A stretch of DNA of 64,000 nucleotides from JACVRW01 sp036519295 (lineage in GTDB: Bacteria; Actinomycetota; Thermoleophilia; Solirubrobacterales; Thermoleophilaceae). The position numbers and the translations under genes were made by a program. The DNA lies in NCBI GenBank assembly GCA_036519295.1, contig DATDLN010000024.1, positions 1 through 64,000 on the forward strand, in the 5' to 3' direction. Below are positions 1-7,459 of the stretch, in pieces; within the stretch, counting starts at the first letter, position 1, and every line of letters starts with the position of its first letter. A model generated the notes under the pieces. That model saw only the letters and a list, made by a program, of their open reading frames with translations. It did not search any database and was not told the origin of the DNA.

Positions 1-512
1 GACGCGGGATCCAAGTCGATGCCGCCGAGAACCCTTCGCGCCGCCTCGACGTACTGAGTCGGCGTGTACCACTCGTTCGAATTGGGGGTCCGCGATGGAA
101 GGCCGCTGCGTTTCTCCTCCACCACCGCCCGCGTCTCGGCAGCAGTAGGCGAGGTGCCGTGGAGTTCGACAACCTCCGCCCACACCTCCTCCACCTCAGC
201 CGGGTCTTCGCGCAGCACCGGCACCAGCTCGCGGGCCACGGACTCGTTGGCGGGCTGCGGGCTACCAATTGGTAGTTGGCCCACCACCCGCGCTGCCTGG
301 AGAACGCGGTAGGCGTCGGCGTCAGACCGCCCGAACTCGGCCTCGTAATACGCGCCCCACGACTTGAAGCCGAGCGCCGTGTGTGCCTCGCCCTCGTAGA
401 GTCGCAGCAGCTTCACCCACAAGGCGGTGGCGTCGGCCTTCACCTCGTCGGTGAGCCGACGCGCCTCGAGCGTGGACAGTGGCGCTGCTAGGGCCATCTG
501 CGGCGCGCTCAC
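1..512 (-). CDS. Phage-type DNA N6-adenine methyltransferase, 3' part beyond the window
   Basis: About 170 residues are visible; the gene runs off the left edge without a stop. The GTG start at 512 is chosen because AGGAGG lies 8 bases upstream. Residues 1-100 hold a helical region (LYEGEAHTALGFKSWGAYYE) like the DNA-binding N-termini of phage ParB/methylase-type proteins. The last visible part, NSNEWYTPTQYVEAARRVL followed by GGIDLDPAS, is the characteristic opening of phage Dam-like methyltransferases. The DPPY-type catalytic motif would lie outside the window. The expected role is adenine methylation of element DNA, for example to evade restriction. The start overlaps the stop of a small upstream frame by GTGA. 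Confidence 0.8.
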   Translation of the reverse strand, partial: MSAPQMALAAPLSTLEARRLTDEVKADATALWVKLLRLYEGEAHTALGFKSWGAYYEAEFGRSDADAYRVLQAARVVGQLPIGSPQPANESVARELVPVLREDPAEVEEVWAEVVELHGTSPTAAETRAVVEEKRSGLPSRTPNSNEWYTPTQYVEAARRVLGGIDLDPA

Positions 513-640
513 GCCACGGCCCTCCTACGACGACGGCAGCGAGTGCAGTCCTGCCCGCAGCACCTACGTGGTGGGTCGCTTGGCTTCTCAGCCTTGCGAC
601 GAGGCTTTGCCGGAGGAGGTACTACTGCATGCGGTTCCAG
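509..640 (-). CDS. Possible small cysteine- and arginine-rich protein coupled to the methyltransferase
   Basis: An open frame ends in a TGA that overlaps the methyltransferase GTG start (GTGA), a sign of translational coupling. It encodes about 43 residues: a proline/lysine-rich front, then CCGQDCTRC, then a run of arginines. The four cysteines suggest metal binding. Only a CTG is available as start in this frame (640), so either the start is unusual or the frame is a leader or remnant. I do not recognise a family. Confidence rests on the coupling and the Cys pattern alone. Confidence 0.3.
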   Translation of the reverse strand: MEPHAVVPPPAKPRRKAEKPSDPPRRCCGQDCTRCRRRRRAVA

Positions 641-693
641 TTGTTCATTCGACTAACTGGGTGGCTGGTCGATGTTGGCATCTTCACCGTGAA

Positions 694-704
694 GTGTACT
701 ACAC
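694..704. promoter_or_regulatory. Short dyad GTGTA-G-TACAC
   Basis: A perfect five-base inverted repeat around one central base lies in the intergenic stretch between the small frames at 641-1049. It could be an operator, but there is no clear promoter beside it on either strand. A TTGACA hexamer exists at 755-760 on the minus strand without a matching -10 box. Confidence 0.2.
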
Positions 705-1049
705 CCTCCGGAAACGACCGAGACCCCGCCGGAGCGAGGTCCCGAGTCGGAAAATGTCAACCACTCTGACAGCCACGTAAGAGCGACTGAACAGCAACAC
801 ACAGCATACACGCTGCACCCCCTGCGGTATCCTTAACCTCCTACCTGAGGATTGCCATCTTCCGTCCGAGTCCCCGGCCTCCCGGGGACTCAGGCGTTTT
901 AGGGGCACCCCCCGCGGTATCCTTGAGAGGTTGTGTTTCCTCCTTGCGTCCTGAGGCCCCGGGTTTTCCATCGACTCCCGGGGTCTCAGGCGTCCCTCGA
1001 TTTGCCACTGAAGCGAGTCGAGCTCCGCCTGCCGTTGCTCATCGTTCAT
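699..1049 (-). CDS. Uncertain 116-residue frame spanning a tandem repeat
   Basis: ATG at 1049 has a GGAG ribosome binding site five bases upstream and begins 12 bases after the HNH stop, which favours a real start. The first 25 residues are polar and helical (MNDEQRQAELDSLQWQIEG). After that the frame crosses the two hairpin modules at 815-992 and becomes arginine-rich, with RIPRGV and RIPQGV as the protein form of the repeat. The rear half looks unlike a folded protein, so the gene may be a short one that is misread, or the stretch may be non-coding. No family is recognised. Confidence 0.35.
   Translation of the reverse strand: MNDEQRQAELDSLQWQIEGRLRPRESMENPGPQDARRKHNLSRIPRGVPLKRLSPREAGDSDGRWQSSGRRLRIPQGVQRVCCVLLFSRSYVAVRVVDIFRLGTSLRRGLGRFRRV
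815..992. repeat. Two tandem modules of about 90 bases, each a GC-rich hairpin plus a conserved 20-base block
   Basis: The block GCACCCCCTGCGGTATCCTT occurs at 815-834 and, with one change, at 905-924. Next to each is a hairpin: 868-877 with 882-891 (loop four bases, followed on the plus strand by AGGCGTTTT), and 951-963 with 977-989 (one mismatch). On the minus strand each module also has AGGAGG between hairpin and block. The first hairpin with its T run could terminate plus-strand transcription. The duplication suggests a repeated regulatory RNA element or a recent duplication. Confidence 0.6.
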
Positions 1050-1061
1050 GGGATTCTCCGT

Positions 1062-1370
1062 TCATTCTGGCGTGTGCGCGCGCATCGCCGCCGTGACCTC
1101 GCGGTGACACTCAACACATAGGCAGATCAGATTCGCCCGGTCGTTGTTGGACGGGTCGCCGTCGGCGTGGTGAACCTCGTCGGCGAGCCGGTTCTCGCAT
1201 TGCTGGCAGACCCAGCCGGCGCGGTTCATCGCCGCCGCCCGTATCTTCTGCCACCTCCGTCCCCGAACCCGGTCCGGTGAATAGCTCGAGTTTTTCCGCC
1301 ACCCGCAGTGAGAGCAGTAGGAGCCGGCCTCAATCAGCCGGCGGCAGTTGATGCAGGGCCGAACGGCCAC
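1062..1370 (-). CDS. HNH endonuclease
   Basis: 102 residues, started by GTG directly after the terminase stop. It has an N-terminal zinc ribbon (CINCRRL...YCSHCGW) and an HNH core: WVCQQC, then EVHHADGDPSNN, then LICLCVECHREV, giving the paired-cysteine and HH/N/H pattern of the family. Phage HNH proteins next to terminase commonly act with the terminase in genome cutting during packaging. That role is inferred here from adjacency to TerL. Confidence 0.85.
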   Translation of the reverse strand: MAVRPCINCRRLIEAGSYCSHCGWRKNSSYSPDRVRGRRWQKIRAAAMNRAGWVCQQCENRLADEVHHADGDPSNNDRANLICLCVECHREVTAAMRAHTPE

Positions 1371-1371
1371 G

Positions 1372-2709
1372 CTATAGCCAGCCTAGGAACTGAGCCGGTT
1401 CGGGCTTGGGTGCCTCGGCCCGGTCGACGGCGATGCATAGCGCGGTCAACGGATCGATGTCGTCCGTTCGGACGCTGCGGTCTATTCGCCACCCCGCCGG
1501 CGGCACCAGCTTCGCCACCGCCTGAGCCGCGGCCCGGTCGAGCAGCGGGTCGCCCGGATGCTTCAGCCGCCCCTCGGTGACGGCCGCCTTCAGCCTGTCG
1601 CTCGCCGGCACCATCCGCTGATTGCTCTGCTTGAACTCAACCATCCGCAGTCCCCGTTGCCCGAGGTCCAGTGCGGCGGGGGCGAAGTGCCACGGGTCGT
1701 AGGCGCACTCCACAACCTTGAACTCACCGGCCAGCCGTTCCACCTCGGCCTGGGCGAACAAGACGCTCTCCTCGCCCCGCCACGACTTCACCCCTACCCG
1801 CAGGTCGTCGGTCACCCAGCAGACGCTCGACAACGCCCGCGTGCCGCCGACGTCCACCCCGATCCAGATCTCCTCGCCCGGCTCGATCGTGTAATTGCTC
1901 CTGCACGCCTGCCACAACGATGGGGCAACCCAAGTAGCCTCGCCAGCCGTGGCGTGTTCGTTGCGGTGGAACCTCCGGAACGCATGGTCAGGTTCGTCGT
2001 CCTTCAGCCGCCTGAGCGACGCCCGGGTTATCCACGGCGCCGGGTTGCACATCTTCGCGACCCGCATATCGTCAATCGGCGCGTCGGGGTCGGCCTCCCA
2101 CGCCAACAAACGGATGTTGCCGTTACTGGCACTCGTAAGACATCCCCGCCTGGTTACGTCCTTCCCCTCAAGCGCCTTGTTGCGCAGCTCGCCGAGCACG
2201 GACCCGTTCGAAGGAGCGGCCGTAGACACGACCAGTAGCTTGGTGTTCGCCCGTTCACTAGACGACCGCCCGGCTATCCACACCTCGTCGGACGTCGCCA
2301 TATGCAACTCGTCGTAGATGAATCGTCCCTTCAGTCCGTGGATGGTCTTAGCGTCGGCCGGCAGCGCCTTGAACTCCCGCTCGATCACTGCCGGCTTGGA
2401 GGGATCCTTGCAGAACCTGATGTCGTGAGAACGCTCGATCACATGCGGGTCGTCAAGCTCACGGGCGAACCTTTTCGCGTAAGTCAAGACTGTGTGCGCC
2501 TGGTCGCGACTGTTGGCGACCGCATACACGTTCTCAGAGCGCGTGTAAAGCCAATACAGGCCAATCAACGCTACAAGGGTGGATTTGGCATTGTCACGGG
2601 CTATCAGGACGACACAGACGCTCTCAGGCCCGGAAACCGCCCGAAATATCCGCTTCTGGAACGGCAGCAGCTCGTAGCCACAGGCCCTAGCAAACTCGGT
2701 GAAGTTCAC
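1372..2709 (-). CDS. Terminase large subunit
   Basis: 445 residues, close to the usual size. It would be the ATP-driven DNA-packaging motor and nuclease that loads the capsid. Visible signs are a Walker-A-like ARDNAKST at residues 37-44, a Walker-B-type IYDELH at 131-136, an RNase-H-fold nuclease opening with GVDVGGT near 284, AYDPW near 336 and a C-terminal DPLTALCIAV. Unlike most phages it lies after the capsid genes rather than before the portal. No small terminase subunit is recognised, though the HNH protein or an unseen gene might fill that role. A 124-base gap with two palindromes separates it from the head gene upstream. Confidence 0.9.
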   Translation of the reverse strand: MNFTEFARACGYELLPFQKRIFRAVSGPESVCVVLIARDNAKSTLVALIGLYWLYTRSENVYAVANSRDQAHTVLTYAKRFARELDDPHVIERSHDIRFCKDPSKPAVIEREFKALPADAKTIHGLKGRFIYDELHMATSDEVWIAGRSSSERANTKLLVVSTAAPSNGSVLGELRNKALEGKDVTRRGCLTSASNGNIRLLAWEADPDAPIDDMRVAKMCNPAPWITRASLRRLKDDEPDHAFRRFHRNEHATAGEATWVAPSLWQACRSNYTIEPGEEIWIGVDVGGTRALSSVCWVTDDLRVGVKSWRGEESVLFAQAEVERLAGEFKVVECAYDPWHFAPAALDLGQRGLRMVEFKQSNQRMVPASDRLKAAVTEGRLKHPGDPLLDRAAAQAVAKLVPPAGWRIDRSVRTDDIDPLTALCIAVDRAEAPKPEPAQFLGWL

Positions 2710-2770
2710 GGCGTCTCTCTCGACGGACTAATCGGCGGTTTCCGCTCTCGTGCTCCTCTAAAAATCGCGG

Positions 2771-2832
2771 CAAGTGACACGGCGTCACTTGAACGAGCAC
2801 CACGGGGGTTGGTCATTGGTCGACCAATGACC
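2771..2832. promoter_or_regulatory. Two strong inverted repeats upstream of terminase
   Basis: Positions 2811-2832 form a perfect 22-base palindrome (half site GGTCATTGGTC). Positions 2771-2778 and 2784-2791 form an 8-base stem with a 5-base spacer (CAAGTGAC). Both lie between the minor head gene stop and the terminase start. In transcribed RNA they would fold into hairpins, and a T run (GATTTTT, minus strand) follows the second, so partial termination is possible. The 22-base palindrome could equally be a regulator binding site. Confidence 0.6.
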
Positions 2833-2833
2833 G

Positions 2834-3439
2834 TCACACCCTCACCGCCAGGCAGTCACAGCCGGGGTGGCCGGGAGGTAGCCGGTCCCTGCCGACCACC
2901 TTCACGCCATCGAACAGCGTGCGACACAGCACGCACTTGGTGCCCTGGACGACGAACCCACCTCCCTCGCCTACGTTGTCGGCGAATCCACGGCTAGTGC
3001 TCTGCCTGCCGCTGGTGGCAATCTGCATGCCCGCCCAGTGGCCTAGGCTCCAGCGTCTGCCGTCCGGCTGCTCGTGCGCCGTTACCGCCTCTAGTTCCAG
3101 CTCCTCGAGGTTGTCCTCGGTGGCCATCCGGAACGCCCGCCTAGCGCCCACTGAGGCCCTCTGGGCGCCGTTATCGAGGCGTTGGTGCAGTACCTCGGCC
3201 AAGTCGGCCACCGCCTCGGGATCACCGAAGCGATGCTCGTGCAGATACGCGGTCCTTATCGGCGTACGTGCGTCGAGCCTGCGCAACGCGACGAGGAGCA
3301 GGAGCGCAGCCTTGAGCAGCGAGCCTCGGTCCGCTGCGCTCGGTGCTCGGGCCAGTAGGTCTCGGATGCCCCGCTCCGCTACCTCGTAGCGCCTAGCCAG
3401 AGTCCTGAGGTCTGCCTCGCCTTCGGGCGGCTCGGGCAT
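2834..3439 (-). CDS. Phage minor head protein (Mu F / SPP1 gp7 type)
   Basis: 201 residues. The N-terminal two thirds are helical; the C-terminus has the family's signature: W near the LGHWAGMQIATSGRQ stretch, then CVLCRTL, then RLPPGHPGCDC, a pattern of two cysteines and a final HP-C-C. Such proteins are minor capsid components that sit near the portal. The protein is short compared with Mu F relatives, so only the C-terminal fold may be present. AGGAAGG precedes the ATG. Its start lies inside the preceding small basic gene. Confidence 0.65.
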   Translation of the reverse strand: MPEPPEGEADLRTLARRYEVAERGIRDLLARAPSAADRGSLLKAALLLLVALRRLDARTPIRTAYLHEHRFGDPEAVADLAEVLHQRLDNGAQRASVGARRAFRMATEDNLEELELEAVTAHEQPDGRRWSLGHWAGMQIATSGRQSTSRGFADNVGEGGGFVVQGTKCVLCRTLFDGVKVVGRDRLPPGHPGCDCLAVRV

Positions 3440-3524
3440 CTTCCTTCCTCGCTTGCTCGGCTTCGAGGCGACGCCGCCTCCGTTCTGCGCGCGCCGCCTC
3501 TTTCTCCTTGCGCGTCTTGTTCAT
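3393..3524 (-). CDS. Small basic coiled protein between capsid and minor head genes
   Basis: A 43-residue frame whose ATG overlaps the capsid stop (TAATG) and whose end overlaps the start of the minor head gene by 47 bases. About half of its residues are lysine, arginine or glutamate (MNKTRKEKEAARAERRRRRL), predicting one long charged helix. The position right after the major capsid gene suggests a head assembly or DNA-associated function, but no family is recognised. Confidence 0.5.
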   Translation of the reverse strand: MNKTRKEKEAARAERRRRRLEAEQARKEDARAARRRGRPQDSG

Positions 3525-5017
3525 TACGAGGCCGCGATGCGGACCGCCGCTCCGGTGCGCTCGACGCCGTAGGCAGCGTGGCCCCCTAGCCGGACCAAGC
3601 TGGTGTTGGTCTTACCGGCGGCCTCCTCGAACCTCGCGAGTGTGATCGGTGAGACGTACAGCTTCCCGTTCGCTGTCGAGTCGAGCACAACCGCCGCGGC
3701 CAGCACCTTGCTGACCACCACGTTCAGGCCGAACAGCGTGCCCGGCGCGAACCGGCCGGGTCCGAACACGAAGTCAGCGGTGCCGCCGGAGATCCCCGAG
3801 ACCATCGTGTCGATCGTCTCCGCGTTGGCCGGCGTCAGCAGCAGTGTGTCCGGGCGATATCCGTTGGCGAAGATGGTGGTCATCGCCTTGCGGACGCTCA
3901 CCAAGATGTTGTCCGTGCCCGGTGCCTGGAAGCCCGAGGTGGCCAGCCCTGCGCGGACCAGCTCATCGAGGCCATCGTTGACCGCCAGCCTCAGGTCGTT
4001 CTCGACCACCGTGGCCAACGCGTCCTGCTCCAGGTAGACGTTGGGAATTCCGCTCTCGACGGTCGCCACCTGCTTCAGCGGGACGTTCGTGATGGTGAGC
4101 GTGGAGCCCGTCTCCGGCTTGTTCGACGTGGCGTCGATGGCGCGGATGACGTTCGCCGTGCCAGCAAGCGAGCGGCTCGTCTGCTGGAAAACGTCCACGC
4201 TCGTGACTCCGGCGTCAACCGACACGTTGGGGACCGCCTGCCAGGCGTAACGCCTGTCAGCGCCCAGGTCCACACCGTTGATCCGGTTAACGCTGAGCGC
4301 GGCCGTGCTGGCGGACCACGTCACTGTCCTGAACTCATCCCAGCTAAGGGATGCCGTCTCGCTCGGGAAGCCCCTGGAGCGGTACTCCTCCATCAGCCCC
4401 TTGAGCTGCGGTACTTCGGTTCGCTCCTCTACGCGCAGCGATCCGGCCGGGTTTGACTCAACGCGCACCTCCTCGGTGCGCTCCTCGGTCTGTGTCTCTT
4501 CCACTTCTGCATGCGCTTTCCGGGTGGCCTCGGCCGAGCGGAACTCCACTTCGGCGGTTGGATATGCGGGCCGAGTCACGACAGACACGTCCCGAAGTTG
4601 CTTGATCTCAAGTACGTGGCGGGTGTCGCCGCGCCACTCGTCCTTGCCGACGACCATCCGCCAGCTACCGGCTCTGAGGTCACCGCGCTCGACTGCCTCG
4701 CGAATGTCCTCTCGGCTCTTCGGCGGATCCACCGACCAGTGGAGTCCGTCGTCGCGGTCTTCCACTTCGAGCGTGCCGGGATAGCGGCCCAGCGGCAGGC
4801 CCACGTGGTCAACAGTCACCACCAGGTCGTCAAGCTCAGCCCGGTTCAGGGCGCCGCGCTCGATGATCTCTTTCCAGCCGCCCATATCGCGGCTCTCGGT
4901 GCCGTACGGAATACGGCCGCGAATCTTCCTGCCCTCAACCTCTAGGGCCGGAGCCTGACGCTCCTCGACCTCACCGGCCTGCGGCCTCTTAACTGCTACT
5001 GCTTCCATTAACGCCAA
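3524..5017 (-). CDS. Fused HK97-type prohead protease and major capsid protein
   Basis: 497 residues. Residues about 20-165 match the U35 prohead protease: GRIPYGTESRDMGGW, the catalytic histidine in VTVDHVGLPLGRYPG (His71), the serine in LRAGSWRM (Ser118) and the closing DVSVVTRPAYPTAEVE. An acidic linker (about 166-200) follows, then an HK97-fold capsid subunit that ends with a strand-rich domain. Normally these are two genes; fusion makes protease and shell one polypeptide, cut during maturation. The start overlaps the end of the portal gene by 29 bases. Confidence 0.9.
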   Translation of the reverse strand: MALMEAVAVKRPQAGEVEERQAPALEVEGRKIRGRIPYGTESRDMGGWKEIIERGALNRAELDDLVVTVDHVGLPLGRYPGTLEVEDRDDGLHWSVDPPKSREDIREAVERGDLRAGSWRMVVGKDEWRGDTRHVLEIKQLRDVSVVTRPAYPTAEVEFRSAEATRKAHAEVEETQTEERTEEVRVESNPAGSLRVEERTEVPQLKGLMEEYRSRGFPSETASLSWDEFRTVTWSASTAALSVNRINGVDLGADRRYAWQAVPNVSVDAGVTSVDVFQQTSRSLAGTANVIRAIDATSNKPETGSTLTITNVPLKQVATVESGIPNVYLEQDALATVVENDLRLAVNDGLDELVRAGLATSGFQAPGTDNILVSVRKAMTTIFANGYRPDTLLLTPANAETIDTMVSGISGGTADFVFGPGRFAPGTLFGLNVVVSKVLAAAVVLDSTANGKLYVSPITLARFEEAAGKTNTSLVRLGGHAAYGVERTGAAVRIAAS

Positions 5018-6248
5018 CCTCCGGTGGGCGAGCGAGCAACTGCTCGACCGTTTGTTGAATTGGGGGTGGCGTTGATTCGGGCGGAAGGTCTTCCAGCGCC
5101 CTTACTTCCGACCTCTGTAGCCAGCCGACTACGGGGTCCAAGGCTTTCTCGTAAATCTGCGCTCGGGTCAAAGCGTCGGCGCGGAGAAGCCCGTCTACCT
5201 CAAACTTGATGAACTGCCGCTGGAAGGCCAGGTCTGTGTCGTTACTGACCGCCAGCTCAATCCGGCGCAACCACGGGGCGAGCGCGTACTTCACGAAGTC
5301 GATCGACATCGACTCGGACGTGGAGTACGTCAGCGAGTCGCCGCCCGTACCGGCGTTGAGCATGTGGCTCGGGATCCTGAAAACGCGGCAGACCTCTTGG
5401 GCCGCGAGCCGGCGCTGCTCGACAAACTGGGAGTCATCGAGCTTCTGGGCGATCGGCACGTATTCCACATCGCCCTCAACGACGAGGATGCCGTGCGGCC
5501 TCGATTTGTTGCGCAAGTCTTCCCGGTAGCGGTCCGTGCCTTCGGGACTGGGGGTCATGTCGGAGGTGCCTAGACGCAGCACCCCGGCCGGGCGGTGGGC
5601 GCCGCCGTCGGTTTGGATCGTGAAATAGCTGAGCGCGTGCTTGACGAGCTCGTCCGAGAGGCCGAGGACCCGTGAGGCTTGCGATACCGCGGAGAGGCCC
5701 GTGAGCCCGTCCACGGAAAGGCCGCGGATATGCACGAGATCGGCCTCGGTGAGCATCCGCTCAGGGCCCGTGGGAGGCGTGTAACGCCACTTAAGCTGCC
5801 CGTCCTTAAGTTCCGGCTTCACCCGCTCCGGATGGAGGAGGCTGAGTTGTGCAACCTCTTCGCCCTCTCGGTACTTGGCGAGGTAGGCGTTCCCCCAGAT
5901 AAGGACGTGGCACATGAGCGTGCTTACGAGGTCGGCCTGCGTCGTGGCGGGACCGGGCCGGTCGAGAAGATCGACCAGCTTTCCGGAGGTCACTCGCTCG
6001 CGGCCTGCCTCGGTCTTCCGGTAAACATGGATGGGCAGGCTCGAAGCCGCGTCGGCCAACACTCTGACGGCAGCCCATACGTCGCCAATCGCCAGCGACT
6101 GGACCGGCGTTACCTTGCCGGCCAGGAACGGCGGTGTTAGGAGCGGATACTGGTTCTCGGGCGCAGGTAGGGAACGGCTCTCGCCGTTGCCGTTGCTGCT
6201 AGTCGATTCAAGAATGTCGGTGCCACGGAGGTAGCTCCAGAGCCCCAT
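4989..6248 (-). CDS. HK97-family portal protein
   Basis: 419 residues, normal family length. The protein forms the ring at the capsid vertex through which DNA passes. Diagnostic segments include the N-terminal WAAVRVLADAASSLPIHVYR, WGNAYLAKYREG, LLHPERVKPE, LVHIRGLSVDGLTGLSAV and FRIPSHMLNAGTGG. AAAGGGA lies upstream of the ATG. It is the first gene of the leftward structural operon; no structural gene lies to its right. Confidence 0.92.
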   Translation of the reverse strand: MGLWSYLRGTDILESTSSNGNGESRSLPAPENQYPLLTPPFLAGKVTPVQSLAIGDVWAAVRVLADAASSLPIHVYRKTEAGRERVTSGKLVDLLDRPGPATTQADLVSTLMCHVLIWGNAYLAKYREGEEVAQLSLLHPERVKPELKDGQLKWRYTPPTGPERMLTEADLVHIRGLSVDGLTGLSAVSQASRVLGLSDELVKHALSYFTIQTDGGAHRPAGVLRLGTSDMTPSPEGTDRYREDLRNKSRPHGILVVEGDVEYVPIAQKLDDSQFVEQRRLAAQEVCRVFRIPSHMLNAGTGGDSLTYSTSESMSIDFVKYALAPWLRRIELAVSNDTDLAFQRQFIKFEVDGLLRADALTRAQIYEKALDPVVGWLQRSEVRALEDLPPESTPPPIQQTVEQLLARPPEVGVNGSSSS

Positions 6249-6619
6249 CGGGTCCCTTTCACTTTGATTGCCTTGCTCTCCGTGGGTCCGACTGGATGCC
6301 CACTATGTGTGGAGTGACGGTGCACTGCCCCAAAAAAAGGGCAGCGCCGTACTGGTTAATAGCTTACACGATCGCCAAAGAGAAACGCCCCCCGCGGCCA
6401 GGAAAAAACCGAGGGCGCCTGCGCCAGGCAGTGTCCCTCATTGACTGGCCAGTGGCCCGCCTGCGAGGACGTGAAATGAATAGTGACAGTAGTTGCGCTC
6501 ACCCCGCACGGGATCCGCGTCATTTTGTGGTGCATTTACGTGATTGAGACTCGCCTTCGATAGAGGGCGTCGTAGACTGAATTCGGGTTGCCACGCTCGA
6601 CATTGGGAGAGGGCCTCCC
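6249..6619. other. Intergenic region between the divergent portal and hydrolase genes
   Basis: 371 bases without a convincing gene; it should hold the promoters for both directions. A six-base stem CTGCCC/GGGCAG (6325-6330 with 6339-6344) encloses an A-rich loop and could be a terminator or operator. The DNA is more A+T rich than its surroundings near 6475-6545. No confident -35/-10 pair was found by eye. Confidence 0.4.
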
Positions 6620-7459
6620 ATGAGACACCCGCGAGGCTTTTTGATCGTCGCGCTCGCGGCCGTGCTGCTCGTCGCGCCTGAGGCGGCTACCGCCCGGATC
6701 GCAGGCATTTCAGGGGTAGGGTGGGAGCATCCCCCGGAAGCGGACTTCCGGGACGTATACGGGCCTCGTGGGCTCGCATACAGGGCCGCCTGGTTCCGCG
6801 AGGAGCCAGACGCCGAGCGCGACCGCCAGTACGCGCTCGCGAACCAGTACGGCGTGCTCATCCTTCCGATTCTCGTCCAGACCTACCGGCCGCGGACCCA
6901 GACGCAGATGGACGAGTGGCTCGCCTATGCGCGCTACGTGGTCGGGCGCTACCCGGCGCAGCGTTACTGGGAGATCTGGAACGAAGCGAACGCCGACTGG
7001 GGCGGCGACTACGACTTCTACGGCGAGCCCGCCGCATGGGGCAAGTTTGTGCGGGAGACTACCCACGCCATCAGGAGCACAAGGGTTGGGCGCCAGGACA
7101 CCGTCGTGGCCGGAGGCTTCGCCCTCGACGTGCCTGGCTGGGAGGCGTTCGTGGACCAGTCCAACACGAGCCAGGCCATCTCAGTCCACACCTACGCTGA
7201 TCCAGGCACGGCGGTCGCCCGCATCAACGCGGCCGACGCTCGTACGGGCAAGCCCATCTGGATCACGGAGATCAGTTGGCCTGAGGTCGGCTCGGGCAAC
7301 CAGGCCGCGAACACCCGCTACGTCCTAGAGGGCACGCCCGGCAAGCCCTACTTCCACTTCACCCTGCACGAGTTTGACGGCGTCTACTGGCCGAAGGAAC
7401 TGGCGGCGACTCCGGCGACGCTCGACCTGCTCCAACTCGCGGCGGCGGGGGGCATCTAG
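6620..7459 (+). CDS. Secreted glycoside-hydrolase-like (beta/alpha)8-barrel protein
   Basis: 279 residues. Residues 1-25 form a Sec signal peptide (hydrophobic LIVALAAVLLVAP, cleavage after ATA). YWEIWNEAN gives the acid/base Glu122 in the NE pair and WITEISWP gives a nucleophile Glu217, the clan GH-A arrangement. That fits a retaining glycosidase acting outside the cell, substrate unknown. It lies alone on the plus strand of the phage-like element, so it looks like cargo or a wall-degrading factor rather than a structural gene. The exact GH family cannot be assigned by eye. Confidence 0.65.
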   Translation: MRHPRGFLIVALAAVLLVAPEAATARIAGISGVGWEHPPEADFRDVYGPRGLAYRAAWFREEPDAERDRQYALANQYGVLILPILVQTYRPRTQTQMDEWLAYARYVVGRYPAQRYWEIWNEANADWGGDYDFYGEPAAWGKFVRETTHAIRSTRVGRQDTVVAGGFALDVPGWEAFVDQSNTSQAISVHTYADPGTAVARINAADARTGKPIWITEISWPEVGSGNQAANTRYVLEGTPGKPYFHFTLHEFDGVYWPKELAATPATLDLLQLAAAGGI

